NCBI GenBank assembly: GCA_004794785.1
Contig: SJOL01009969.1
Location: 173,542 to 237,541 of the forward strand
Length of the DNA: 64,000 bases
From: Opisthorchis felineus
Lineage: Eukaryota > Platyhelminthes > Trematoda > Opisthorchiida > Opisthorchiidae
Direction of reading: 5' to 3'
Part shown: piece after piece, positions 47,357 to 58,520 of the stretch
How the letters are laid out: each line of letters starts with the position of its first letter
Numbering within the stretch: the stretch's first letter is position 1
Notes under the pieces: generated by a model
Told to the model about the DNA's origin: nothing
Databases searched by the model: none
The model's input: only the letters and a program-made list of their open reading frames with translations
Translations under genes and position numbers: made by a program

Positions 47357-50300
47357 CACAATCATACAGCTGTCACCCATTGAGTTGTTCCTTTTCGGAT
47401 GGAATAACTTATAGCTCAACCAAATCAGTTTGAGATGTTGTCGAACCTATACCTTACTTGGGCTGACATATTGGATTATTTAGAAAAATACTGCATGTTT
47501 TGCTACATATCCAGCAGTTTCGAAGGCTCATGACAGCCCAAAACGGTACATGCACCGTGCAAATTTTTTCCAAGCCCGAGAAAATTGGTTCAACCTGCGA
47601 AATTAATGGGCATTCAGTGCCGGTTTCTATAGTGCAGCAAATTCATTTGACAAATTAAACGAATATTTTGATCACGGATTCTAACAGTTTTATCCTAAAA
47701 GTTGTATTCACCATCATTTTCTAAATTGGGTGTTCAGTTCATGTACGAGGAGCTTTGCGGCAGGTATTGGGAACAGAACCTCACAGTACATCCTTGGGTA
47801 AACATGTGTGGGTCATAGTTAGGGTTACCAAATGAGTTCTTTTGTTTGTTAAGTTTTAGAGTTTTGGTTGGGCAGCCTAATTTTAAACTCCTAATTTTGC
47901 ATTGGTAAATCATACCAGAGATAGCATTCAACCTGGAGAGGATTTTGTGCTGTTTTGGGAGGCTAGCGAGTGACTCTCGGTTGCTAACTGGCAAACTCTA
48001 CTGGAATTCACAGAAAATCCAACACACAATCGGATTGGATCAATAATGTCTTAGAAAACAAGTCTCGCTTCCACATCCATTTGCAAGCAACATTATCTCG
48101 AAACATTATCGCATGCACAATAAAATATACAATCTGTTCAGATATGTCGTCTCCAAAGCAAAAGGAATTTTTATTTGAAGAAGTTTCAACGGTTTGGCTA
48201 ATCTAACAACTGTCACTCCACTTTCGGTTGTTGTAAAATTTACTCCTGTAAAACGAGCAGTATCTACCTCAACAAATACTTGAACGGTTTCACGCAAACA
48301 TGTATGCGGCTGCGGTTGATTCAGATTGAGGAATCTATGTCAGTTCCACCAAAGGACAACTGAGGTTCATCAACTGGGTGGCGTAGTTCTGAAAGCTAAC
48401 AATATTCAAGGGGCTTATTCGTGTTAACGTTCAACTGTTGAGTCCATGTTAATCGTAGTGATTGATCAGGCGTTATATTTTTCACTTTGAAAACATGAGG
48501 GGCATATTGCAGCCGATGTTTTGTACAGTGCGTAATGAAAACGTGCTCAGCAGCGTTTTAGAATATCTTCAACTTACGATAGCAAGCTTCCAAAATACGT
48601 TGGAGAAATCAGAGTCAGCTACGTGGTTGAAAACGCCTCGTGATCTCTACAACCTCCGGCAAAAACAGTGTGGGAGTTGCGCGGATAAAGTAGCGTTTGT
48701 TGTTGTTCTAATTTTCTTACCAACTCCTGGAGGCATTACGGGCAACATTCAACACAGTCGTCATGATAGCAATGAACTATCAGATCCCAACAACAACCTA
48801 ACCCAAACAACACAACGAATCTGAAAATGCCTCCGCGCTACACCCCTTGAATTACAAAGTTAATTTAAATTCTGAGTCTGGTAAGAAATTTTCCTTTGTT
48901 TGGTAAATCACGTTCTGCGGGCAAGGTCGATTCATCTTCAACAACCGAGGACCACATTTGTCACTCATGTTCAGATTATCAGCAGTACCAAATCCATGTC
49001 TCACGGAGCAACTCAAACCCCACCCGACCGGTTAGTACCTGGAGATTCACCAATACTGCATCCAGCGGCTGATAACATTCAGACAGGATACAATGTTGAG
49101 TCTAACTGCACGTCACTTATACTGCTGATCAACATAGTCCTCTGTGACGGCAGTTGGCGTGTTCAAGTCTCCCTGAACATCCGTGAGATGAACACCACAA
49201 CTTATTCCGGAAAGAAGTAAAATGCCTTAAGCCTTCGGGATGCAATGGACACGGTTTCGATTTGAAGATGATTGTTGAACAGTTTGTAATTTCTGCAACC
49301 AGAAATTCATATTTGCTTACCCAGAGCTATGATGAGTATTAAATCGAATATTCTTGTAAAGTATACATATAGACAAAGGGTTTTGGTCGTCTGTCATATC
49401 ATATTTGTCATTAAAAATGTTCCATACTCTGCAGTAATATTTATAGACCTTAGTGTATTCACAAGTCCAATTATCGATGGCGATTCGTTCTTCATCAGCA
49501 CTTGAATCAAAATAGACGTCCGCTTGTAATTGAGTAAAGTTTTTCCTCTTCGACCGCTTGACAGCGTTTTCGGTTGATTGGTTGAAGCATTAAGCGTTGA
49601 AAACCTACACCAAGCTGGAGCATAACATAACTAAGCCTAACGTTTTTTGACGCATCAGGACACCGGAACATGATGCATTTTCAGCCGCAGTCTTCAGATT
49701 GATGACTCGCATCAAATAGTTCGACAAAAATTAACCCACAAGAGGTATTTTGAATATATTTTGGACTTTGTCTCTCCTATGTATGCTACGTAAAATTATT
49801 ATGCTCCTGGTAAAACATTTAGCAATATGGCTTGATGCAAACGACCAAACGTTGAGGGTACACCATAAAAACAACCCACTACTTGTACGTTTTGGATTAA
49901 ATGTGAGTGAATAAGGCCGGCTCAATGAACTGCATTTGGTGTAATAATCTCCTGCGGTGTGAACGCAATGCGAAGAGCAGCTGCCAACGTCTAGGGTCCA
50001 TTCGTGTTTTCTGAGACCAGGCTCTGGGTTTGCGTTCATCCTCTCTGTGTGTGTCTACACTGGCTGATTGAAACGGACTCAATACTCTCAGCGGCTTACA
50101 TTAGGTGCATAACGAAGAACTTCTCAGAACAGTGTATCGATAAGCGTAGATCAGCTGTTGTCGTGATCCACGCTGCGTCCTATTTTTTCCAGATAAGAAA
50201 GCAATATTCCCAAAAAAAGCGCTGTGAATCCTCCAGAATGCGAGATTGTCTACCACCCAGGGTAGATTTTGCAACACAATCCAGTGATTATTCATGGAGC

Positions 50301-51134
50301 GATGGTGAAGCGAAAAATATGGTGAAGGCTGCTTTGAACTTAGTAATCCAATGAACTATGTGTGTGGAAATTCCTCCCCATAAGTGGTCATCACTGTTTG
50401 CATTTCATGAAGTTACAAATCAGGTACCGCATAATCATTTACGTGGGTGCTGTTACGGCGTAATACAGACAGTCTTCATGTTTTCGCAAAAAACACATTG
50501 ACAGAATGTGGTTTGGCCATATTACTTAGCGGGAAATTGGTACCTTTGTCGAACAGTGTAAACCAAACGAATCCCACAACTACTTGGTTTGTTGCACAGT
50601 GAAACTGGCGTCCGGTATCACCGTCAAAACCCTTCATTGGACGGATTACTAGACAAGCTCCCACCGGCACATATACTCTCATGAACCCGTGAATTTCACA
50701 TGCACCTCTAAATTCGTGTTCTTGTTTTAGATTGTAGGATAAATAGTCTTTTTTCCCTTAGCAGTTGAAGTCAATATTGGGCTCGGGGTACTTTATAGAT
50801 TTTACTTTTCAGATTCATCCGATTGGCAGCTTGCTAATGAAACACACACCTATAATGGTCGTTAGAATTTCAGTGCAATGGTTTTGGCCTAATAATACTG
50901 TGGCTGCCCAGCTAACAGCAAGACCTACCGAATCGCCTCGGTTGTTTGCGATGGTATGGGAAAGAAATGACTCTGCTCAGCATGCTTTCCTTCCGTAAAA
51001 TACAACGATACATTTTCCCCCCAACTTGTGTTTACTATTGAAGAAGAATGTTGTTGCCAAAACAGCCACCAGCCCTAGTCGCTAAATTCTTCAAATGCCG
51101 GGCCCATTGAACTTCACTTTCATCTTCCAGTTTC
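47356..51134 (+). repeat. Large inverted repeat, left arm
   Basis: Read 5'-3', 47,356-51,116 matches the reverse complement of 64,000-60,243 base for base at both ends, and weaker similarity continues to about 51,134. The sum of paired coordinates changes only from 111,356 to 111,359 across the arm, so net indels are very small. In sampled stretches mismatches are few per hundred bases, for example 1 in the outer 113. The arm contains parallel short frames (47,734-47,994, 48,462-48,824, 48,900-49,220, 50,004-50,354), all with counterparts in the other arm and none with a recognised domain. Confidence 0.9.
48106..48297 (-). other. Exon-like ORF in left arm, broken in right arm
   Basis: The minus frame reads VQVFVEVDTARFTGVNFTT, then SGVTVVRLAKPLKLLQ. 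In the right arm (about 63,060-63,250, plus strand) the same stretch carries a TAG within the first residues (VFV then stop) and several replacements. No family is recognised. Confidence 0.25.
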
Positions 51135-51444
51135 GAAGGCTGCCTTACCGCCACTCCTATCTAGGCACGGAAACATTTACACTTATCATGGGATGATAAC
51201 CAGGTGTGTGTATAACCTGGTTTTGTAGCGGATGCATTCTTCTAATGGAGTTTCTTCAGGTCCAAAACAGCCGCGTTACTTGTTCAATTCATCGCGAATC
51301 AAGTGAAGCATCGATGGTGATATTTATAGCCCGAACTATTGAAGCGTTGCATCCGCACAACAAAACAGCGTGCACCGTATTCTGATAAGTGACCCAACAA
51401 TATGAGCATTCAACGCCACAAATGACACAAATTAGCTAACGGCC

Positions 51445-51873
51445 TTATAGAGCATTGTGCGTTGACATAGGGAGAGCTAATGGTAACCCAGAGAAAGGAC
51501 GTTCTACAATTTCCGTCTGATTTTGCAGAGGCATGTTCACTGACCCTTCAGGCCGCAGCATAGACTTGCGCCTCGTGGGTGCCAAGCCGATGCTGAAAAA
51601 AAGGATGAATTTTGTCAGCTTACCCTTGCTGATGTTCATTAAAAATGCCTGCAATGTGGAATTCAGGTCAACTAGGATCTTACTCAGAGCGAACTGGACA
51701 CCGGTATTTCGCTGGCCCGACAGAAATCGCCACATTATCTCATCTGAGAAAATGGTCAACAAAAGTGAAGAGAGTGGACATCCCTGGCGGATACGCTGAC
51801 CACAGTAAAGATTGTGAAGAGCCTCTCCTACACTCACGCGCTCACAAGTGTGTTCGAAAACAGCGGGTGCCAT
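51445..51873 (-). pseudogene. RTE-type LINE reverse transcriptase fragment
   Basis: The minus frame contains LYCGQRIRQGCPLSSLLLTIFSDEIMWRFL split across the catalytic region, matching 'GvRQGCPLSP.LF...iDeim...l' of RTE-clade LINEs. GVQFALSKILVDLNS follows, where 'lvDLDYADDi' is expected, so the active-site YADD is gone. Beyond it, RRKSMLRPEG and ETIVERPFS-like strings fit 'K.k.ML' and 'vE.FtYLGS'. It is truncated at both ends and lies just inside the inverted-repeat spacer. Confidence 0.6.
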
Positions 51874-51899
51874 TCATCTGCTTTCGGGATGTCAGACGA

Positions 51900-53200
51900 T
51901 AGCATATTTTGTTTGTCCAGGAAGCATGCGGGCAAATGAAATCAGGTAAAAACAAAAGACAACCGAACAACCGCAGTCAAGTGATATTGTGTTCACCGCT
52001 TGTTGAATGAAAGTAAGATGCTTTATTTGTGATGTCCATCTGATTCAAAGGAAATCGTTTTATTGGAAAGATACAATATAAGCCACTGTCACCCCCTGTC
52101 CCAAAATCGATGCGAAACTCAAGTAAAATGAATGTATCTGAAAAACCCCACCGTCTTCCATTGTCAAGACTCTTTACATTTTTTAACAATTTGACCTTGA
52201 TTGTTGTTGTCTGCCAGAATTTAGGGATTTTGAGTCGATGCACCATATGTCCCTAAATAAAATGAGCTTTATCGCAGGGTCTATCGTGGATGGGAAAGAA
52301 ACGCGTAGCTAGGTTGGGCATCTGGTGAGTAGTAGTAGTTTTCGTTCATCTTGCGTCTGTAAACGCGGAGGTGCCAATAATTAGGAAGGTGAATTGTATT
52401 TGCGGGCTTCAGGGGAAAAGAAGCCATAGTTTGAGAAATTTGTCCGTTTGCAATGCCTAGAATCTCCCACCGTGAAGTCCGTCTAAGTTAGACGGTTGTT
52501 GCAATGATCTGATTTCATGACCGCCTAGTAATCAGTCACAGCTTTGAACAATTTTGTTTAAAGCATGGGTAAGAGGAATAGCTATTACCTGGGGTACACC
52601 TTTCAACTTGTGATTTAAGACTGAAATTGTCGATCAGGCGGAAGGGGGAAAAACTCGCATTCAAGCTTTTATGGTTATGAATACAAAAAGCATTTGGTAT
52701 ATCTTTCCAAGTAGGACTTAATATTGCGTTCAAAATAATGTCCTCATTCCATCGCGCTTGCGTTGTTATTTGGATTCGTACAGGAAAATATATAATAATA
52801 AGCAATCAGTAGTCATCACTGTGCACACGACTAGCGTTAGTAAATCATATGATTAACACAAGCAACAAATGGTTTGGTTTTTCGGGGACAGCGCTTTGAT
52901 ACTTGAACTGACACTACTCACAAGTTTCACCAGTAGTATAAACCGTTACACCCGTAAACATACGCTGCAGCAGGTCAGCAATCAAACTTCTGGCTCCAGA
53001 TTTTTATGTGCAAATGTTATTCGAGCTGATGCTGCACTCCTCCTTTCTTTGACTTGTTATTAATGCTGCTACTGAACACTGGGGCAACAGAGCAGTTATT
53101 GTGAGCAATTTTTTTCTCGCTCTGCAAATCCTGGCTGCATTTGCTCTCAATTAAGCATTGTCCTTTCGTGTGTTGCGTTTGCTTCTTAGCTTTACTTGTG
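51900..53200. other. Unassigned spacer sequence
   Basis: Two 89-codon minus frames (51,977-52,246 and 52,536-52,805) have no recognised domain. Nothing else was seen. Confidence 0.35.
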
Positions 53201-53204
53201 TTTT

Positions 53205-53410
53205 ATTGAAGATTTCGTCCTCTAGGTGAAGACCATTTATGCCAAGCAGCTGGAGAGCATTGCAGAATACTTTACATTTATTGGGAGTCATCAGCAGTGC
53301 GCCCCACACAAAACTTCAACGTGGTAATTCCAACCTGAGAACTCGGACATGCTACCAGTTTGAACATTTGAACTTTCGGCTATAACCGATTGATTACCAG
53401 TATCACTAGC
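53205..53410. repeat. Dispersed repeat also seen inside the GAT array
   Basis: Bases 53,215-53,275 resemble 4,590-4,645 (TTCGTCCT-TAGGTG then GCATTGCA). Weaker similarity may continue through a GTTCGAACA / GTTTGAACA motif pair. Non-coding. Confidence 0.4.
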
Positions 53411-54730
53411 AGGCGCTTTCATCGGATATAGCGTATATGTGAATGTTTATTTATAATTTACTATACGCGGTCAACTAAAGACTATTCGATGAAGACCTGG
53501 GAACAAGCTGTCACCCTCGATCCAGTTGTTACCAAAGTCAGGAAGAGCACCATTTTCAACACACTTTTAGTCATCACTATTCCATAATTCCTTCAATATC
53601 ATCAAGTACATCTGAGAACCTTGACACGATCACCATGAATAATTGCTTAATCTGTGATGTTTACTTGTGAATAGACTGAATTTTTTACGTATTGGGCGAC
53701 AGATTAGAGTTGACCCTCTCTCTTCTCTGAATTTTTCTAGGCAAGTGTCAAACTGCATTATCGCATGACTGAATTTACCTGGGTCTTTGAAGACAAAGGT
53801 ATGAAGAATCGGGGTAAGGAGTGTGCGTAATTGGTCAATTAGCTGCCAATACTTCTCAGAACATTTGTCAATACTATTAACGATGCGAGAGTACATGATA
53901 GCACAAGGCAAGTATTTGTGACGTTTCCCTTAAGTTCCATGAAAAACATTTCTCCTGGTGGTACTCTTTTGAACTCAAACGTATGATAACACCCTTGATG
54001 CATCCGTTGATTTTCCTGAAGTTTATTCATGCTCAAAGCAAACTGAGAAACCAATGTTCAAAACTGTCAGGCGAGTTGTTATCGATCCATTGAATGTTGA
54101 TCGATCAATGGTCGAAAAGCGGGCGGAGCGGTTGACACGGACAAACTATGTATGTACAAAATCCTAGACTTTGGCTGGGTAAATGTGTCCTTAGGAAAAT
54201 AAAGGGGAAACAAAATGGTTGTATCCTCTTGCACTGCAGTTTTAGCTATAAACGAGAGATGTCATACCATTCAAATGATCGTAACCAAAGCAACTCCGAT
54301 TACTCCCTGTGTCCTATGCTCTTCAATTCGACTTTCGAACCTCTTTAAATTATCCGCAATACTGCTCATTCATCCTGAGCTTATACTCATGCCCAATTTA
54401 TACATTAGCTGTTACCATTCTCAGTGGTCAGCGGAAACTAACCATTATCGCCTCAAATGACGTCGGAATACGTCAATCTTGTCCGTTAGCGCCATAATTG
54501 GTTTCTTTGTATCCGTCAATTTCAAGGTGATTGAGTGAATGTTTCTGCCTTCCCTAGAAAGAAACGTCCTAGAAGAAACCCCTTTTCTTCTCGAGAAACG
54601 TATATCAGTCCGTCTATATAAATCACTTTCTTGAAAGCTTATCTACACCAACATAGATTGGCTACAGTTACATGATGAAATATCTATTGAAATTAGATTG
54701 TTAGATGTAGGTTGCGTGTCAGGAACAATA
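53411..54730. other. Unassigned spacer sequence
   Basis: The 93-codon minus frame at 53,630-53,911 has protein-like composition (KCSEKYWQLIDQLRTLL) but no recognised family. Confidence 0.3.
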
Positions 54731-54734
54731 AAAA

Positions 54735-55390
54735 TTCCAAAAGCCCCATAACGCCTGGCCAATTTACCTTAACGGTATCATACTTGGTGATGTATCGGTC
54801 CTAGCTTGCCCGTGGAGCATTAAGTTCCATAGCGCAACGAACCTAACCATCTAGTAACCACTGTCTACCATAGTAACGCTTTCTAGGGCAATATCGATGC
54901 ACTTTCTAGTACGGTATCCTGTTCCACAAATGAGGCCCAAATTAACACGGTGCGTATCCTGAAGAATAGAAAGCACCCCGGCGATAGTCGTTGCAAATTC
55001 CCCAGTCTTCGCCAAAGTCACACGAAGATCCCGACATCTTATTGCGATTATTGTTGCCGACACTCTAGGCAGCGAAAGTAAGGGAAATAATTGGACATTG
55101 TGGGGTTGTCAGAGCACTCAAGAAGAATGTGAACGAAGCTGATATTTTATCCGTGGGTCCGACAATCCATCGGGGCTCTCTATCAAGCGTCACCATAGTT
55201 GTGGAACGTATTACTTCACTTGCTGAGGTTTAAAGGACAAACTGTGGAAATTAAGTATTAAGTGAACTGAGACAACTCTGTCTCAAAGCGCAAACGGCGT
55301 ATCAGTGGCAGAAAGGCTACTCGATTATCGGTGTGATGTTTAGGTCCTCCTGAACAATTCAGCACTGTGGTCAAATTAATTTATTGAGCG
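54735..55390. repeat. Dispersed duplication X, copy 2
   Basis: Shorter counterpart of 30,346-31,265. It includes an extra stretch at about 54,865-54,960, where the candidate TSP1-like exon lies, that does not align with copy 1. Confidence 0.5.
54869..54958 (-). CDS. Candidate 90-base exon with TSP1-like cysteine motif
   Basis: On the minus strand a pyrimidine-rich stretch ends in CAG at 54,961-54,959 (TTCTATTCTTCAG). Exactly 30 codons follow, and then ATG before GTAGAC, a plausible donor. The peptide contains LICGTGYRTRKCID, like the 'CG.GyRtRkR.C' core of thrombospondin type 1 repeats. The usual upstream WxxW motif is absent. The length is a multiple of three in the frame read, so splicing would keep phase. 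A single short motif is weak support. Confidence 0.25.
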
Positions 55391-55586
55391 CCATGTCACA
55401 GGAGCTGTGGAGAAAACGCGCAAAATGCCACACTTTTTGGAAGGAAGCGGCGAAGTTAAAAACATGAGCCATTTCACTAATTGGCGTAGAGGTCGCTCAG
55501 AGAGGGACTACCCTCCGACTGAACAGTCAGACTGAAATGAACAATAGAGCCGGAAATAGAGTCGAGGTAGGCATTCACGAATTAAC
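55391..55586. other. Unassigned sequence next to LINE A copy 2
   Basis: No gene or repeat recognised. Confidence 0.3.
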
Positions 55587-55644
55587 GGACTTATACACAG
55601 GATAGAGGCTTTTGCCCAAGTTTTCCGGGTCGGTTTTGTTCTTG
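55587..55644 (+). repeat. Short unit shared with 19,441-19,498
   Basis: 55 of 58 bases match the unit inside family A copy 1. Here it lies at the 3' side of family A copy 2, in the opposite orientation relative to that element. Confidence 0.6.
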
Positions 55645-56051
55645 CCGTTCAGCGGCTGTCGTACACCTGAACGACACAAGCGAGAAAATGGTGCAGCACT
55701 GCTCTTTAAATTTTCAGCGCAAGGCAGCATGTTTGCCAGCACGAGGACTTGCATAAGAAAATGTCTAATAATGCTTTGAACTGGGTTCTAGAAGGAGCGC
55801 GAAAAACCGTCGGAGGAAGTTTATTCCACGCAGCTACTGCACGAAATGAGAAGACATTTGCCCAATGAAACTGTGCGCTCTGAGATTGAAAATCTCTTTA
55901 CCATGTCCCCGCCGTGTGTTTGCTGAATCAACTGTGAAAACGCTGTTGGACAACACTTGTTCAAACAGGGCATAAGTTAGAATTCGGTCCCCTCAGAGGC
56001 GGCGATACTCAAGGAGAAAGAGATCAAGCGCAGCGAGACGTGTTTCGTAGT

Positions 56052-57374
56052 CTACGGTTTATGGCCGGCAACCATTTTCATAGCAGCTCGTTGGACACGC
56101 TCAATGAAGGTTACGTCCTTCGTGCGCCCTGAAAAGACAACCTTGTTGGAGTATTCAAGAAGTGGTCTGACGTAGGCCCCATGGAGTATTTGGAAGTCCG
56201 CGCGAGTAATACGGATTAAGGTGCGCCGAATCATCCGTAGAACGGTGAATGCATTTTGGGCCGATTTCTCATGGTGCAATGAAAAGCGAATGTTTGAAGA
56301 GAGCCAGATAACCAAATCCTCTTTGGCATCCATCTTCGTGATGTCTTCTGGTCCACTCACCGTGCACGACGAAGGCGTTCGCCGAGTCTCCTCTGAATGA
56401 CATATGGACGCACTTTTCGTCATTCAGAGGAAGGTGCCAGTCCAACGACTACTGTTTTGCAGCGTCTACATCCATTTGAAGGGCATTGGCATTGGTACTC
56501 CAGGATTTCACGTCGTCCGCACAAAGTAGCCATGAACTTGAAAGAATGTTTGGAAGTCCGTTGAAGTATATCATAAACAGCACTGGTCCCAAAATGGAGC
56601 CTTGAGGAGCTTCAATGGAGACCGGCGCTGGAGGAGAGTAGGTTGAGCCTACTTTCACTCAAAATGTTCTGTCCGATAGGAGCACACAAATTGACTCGAG
56701 TTTGTGGAGTAGCTGGACGTGTGGGACTCGATCGAATACTTTCGAGAAGTCGAAATATATGGCATCTGATAATAGTCCATCTTTCTTGGCTTGGGTTAAG
56801 CTGTGCACACATACGAGCATGTTCGTCACGCAGGAAGTGTTTGAGAGATATTCGTGTTGAACTAGGGATATTAAGTTGTTAAATGTAAGGTGGTCCAGGA
56901 TGACGGGCTTCAGAATGCTTTCCATCACTTTGCATGGCACGCTAGTGGGGCTAATAGGCCTGTAGCTGCCAGACGATAGTCGGTCACCATTTTTGTAGAT
57001 TGATGTGACAATCCCTTCTTTCGAAGGCGAGGGAAGTTGTCCTTCGTCAAGCGACTAACGAAACACCAGGTTTAAATGATTTGTCAGTGTGAACGACATT
57101 TCCTTCAGGATTCTTGGATGGACTTCGTCGGGCCTTAACGCGCAGAACGGGTCAAATTTTTGCAAGAGTTTACGAATGTCATCCACCGGTTGTAGTTACG
57201 CATTGACAAGATCGGATGTGACGAGGACGCTGGCGCTGAATATACGCCTCCATAGTGTTCTCTGTACGACTCATATACCACTACTGTGTCACTCGTGGGT
57301 TGCCCGTTCCGGTCTCTCAGCGAGAACGCGGATGGCTCGTTCCTCCGGCGACGTCTCATGAAGTTGAACAGCAC
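56052..57374 (-). pseudogene. Linker and reverse transcriptase, family A copy 2
   Basis: From the linker (FMRRRRRNEPSAFSLRDRNG, 57,374 downward) the RT follows with GPDEVHP-equivalent RPDEVHP, SSGSYRPISPTSVPCKVMES and QHEYLSNTSCVTNMLV. Then come DAIYFDFSKVFDRVPHVQLL (palm Asp intact), APQGSILGPVLFMIYFNGLP and LLCADDVKSWS. The active site is therefore CADD rather than the FADD of copy 1. The thumb part (56,052-56,423) has [19 protein letters not shown] and ERVQRAAMK, then stops. The two copies are broken at different places, which lets them be compared. Confidence 0.8.
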
Positions 57375-57499
57375 ATTTCTGTTTCCCCGGGCGCGGTCCA
57401 GAATAATAACTTGTTTTCATATGTTCCATTGGCAGATTTCCGATTTTCAGCGGTTCCCCATTTTACGAAATGCCAGCTCATCTTCTGTGTCTCCTGTAG

Positions 57500-58480
57500 T
57501 CACCGTTTTGAAAATAGTTGAGACCTCTTTTCCAGAAGACCCCGAATCCTTTTCGGTAGCTTGCGGCTCATCCGGCTGCGTGCTGGTTTTCTGAAGATGA
57601 ACATCGTGTCAACCTCGTGAACTTTCTGGGCAATGGTCTTGTATAATCCTTCCACTGAGGCTGGTCCCATTTTAACGTGCTCGAGGAAGATTCGCTTTCC
57701 CGAAAAGTCTGCACGGCAGAGGTTTTGAATCCACGTTTGAGTTTCGGGATTTCTGGCCCAGTAGCAGATGAAATCAAAGGTCGGCGCACAGTGGTCACTA
57801 TAGCCCAGTGGAGCGTTAATTATCACCTGATCGACGAAGTGTCTTTAGTTGGTGATGACCAAATCTATGAGGGATGGTAGCTGGCCTGCGTGGTATCTGG
57901 TGGGTGGAACGGCATGTTGAGTCCAAGCGCTCTGTTGGATGACTTTGGTCAGCTCTGCTGAAAAAGATTCACATGATCCGACGTGCTGGAGCTCCATCCA
58001 GAAGGTCATTGGAGCGTTCAAATCACCTACCAGCAAGAGATGAGTAAAGTGGTAGCTGGAGGAGAGTTGCTCCAGGGTTCGTATGAGGAATAGGTCATCT
58101 TCTGGAGGACTTGAGAGGCAACGGTGCACCACATTGTGAAGAGGAGTTTTGGACCCGCGCAGCGGAATTTGTATCCACAGTGCATCACAGAAATTTTCAG
58201 GAGTGGTATCAGAGATGGGCAGGGCCTATTGTAGGTACAAAGCAACTCCGCTAGCCCTCCCTCGTTTTGAGTCAGCTCGAAAAATGGAGTAGCCGTCTAT
58301 CGAGATCTCCGCATCAGAGACATCTGGTGCGAGCCGGGTCTTTCTGAGTGCGAGTGTGGACGGATTTCAAGGCAACATGACTGTTTAATATCGCAAAGTT
58401 TGCTGAAAAGGCTGAGGCAGTTAGTGGACAAGCATTTCAGCAGTGTCTCTGCTGCATCCGGAGGTGAGGAGTTCAGAGTT
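57500..58480 (-). pseudogene. AP-type endonuclease and linker start, family A copy 2
   Basis: A minus frame at 57,845-58,132 reads LLLVGDLNAPMTFW and ends SLIDLVITN, the endonuclease signatures, followed by a stop as in copy 1. The next frame (57,500-57,826) opens APLGYSDHCAPTFDF, the 'GxSDH' motif, then FRKPARSRMSRKLPKRIRG. Upstream, at 58,300-58,400, a 'TRLAPDVSD..ISIDGYSIFRAD'-type stretch can be traced with a frame change. Confidence 0.75.
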
Positions 58481-58520
58481 TTGAGGAGACATGAAATTGT
58501 AAATTACCCGCAAATTGGCT

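Larger units (their letters stand above)
55650..58520 (-). mobile_element. Family A non-LTR retrotransposon, copy 2, 5' truncated
   Basis: This is the minus-strand counterpart of 18,085-21,100 with the same order: endonuclease, linker, RT, C-terminal region. The ORF1-like part is missing; similarity to copy 1 fades near 58,520. It lies in the spacer of the large inverted repeat and is broken by several stops and frameshifts. Confidence 0.8.

Noticed and set aside
50004..50354. 116-codon plus frame kept in both inverted-repeat arms
   Set aside because: Both copies are open, but changes between them are mostly amino-acid altering and an opposite-strand frame is also open in both. This fits recent duplication of non-coding sequence better than selection.
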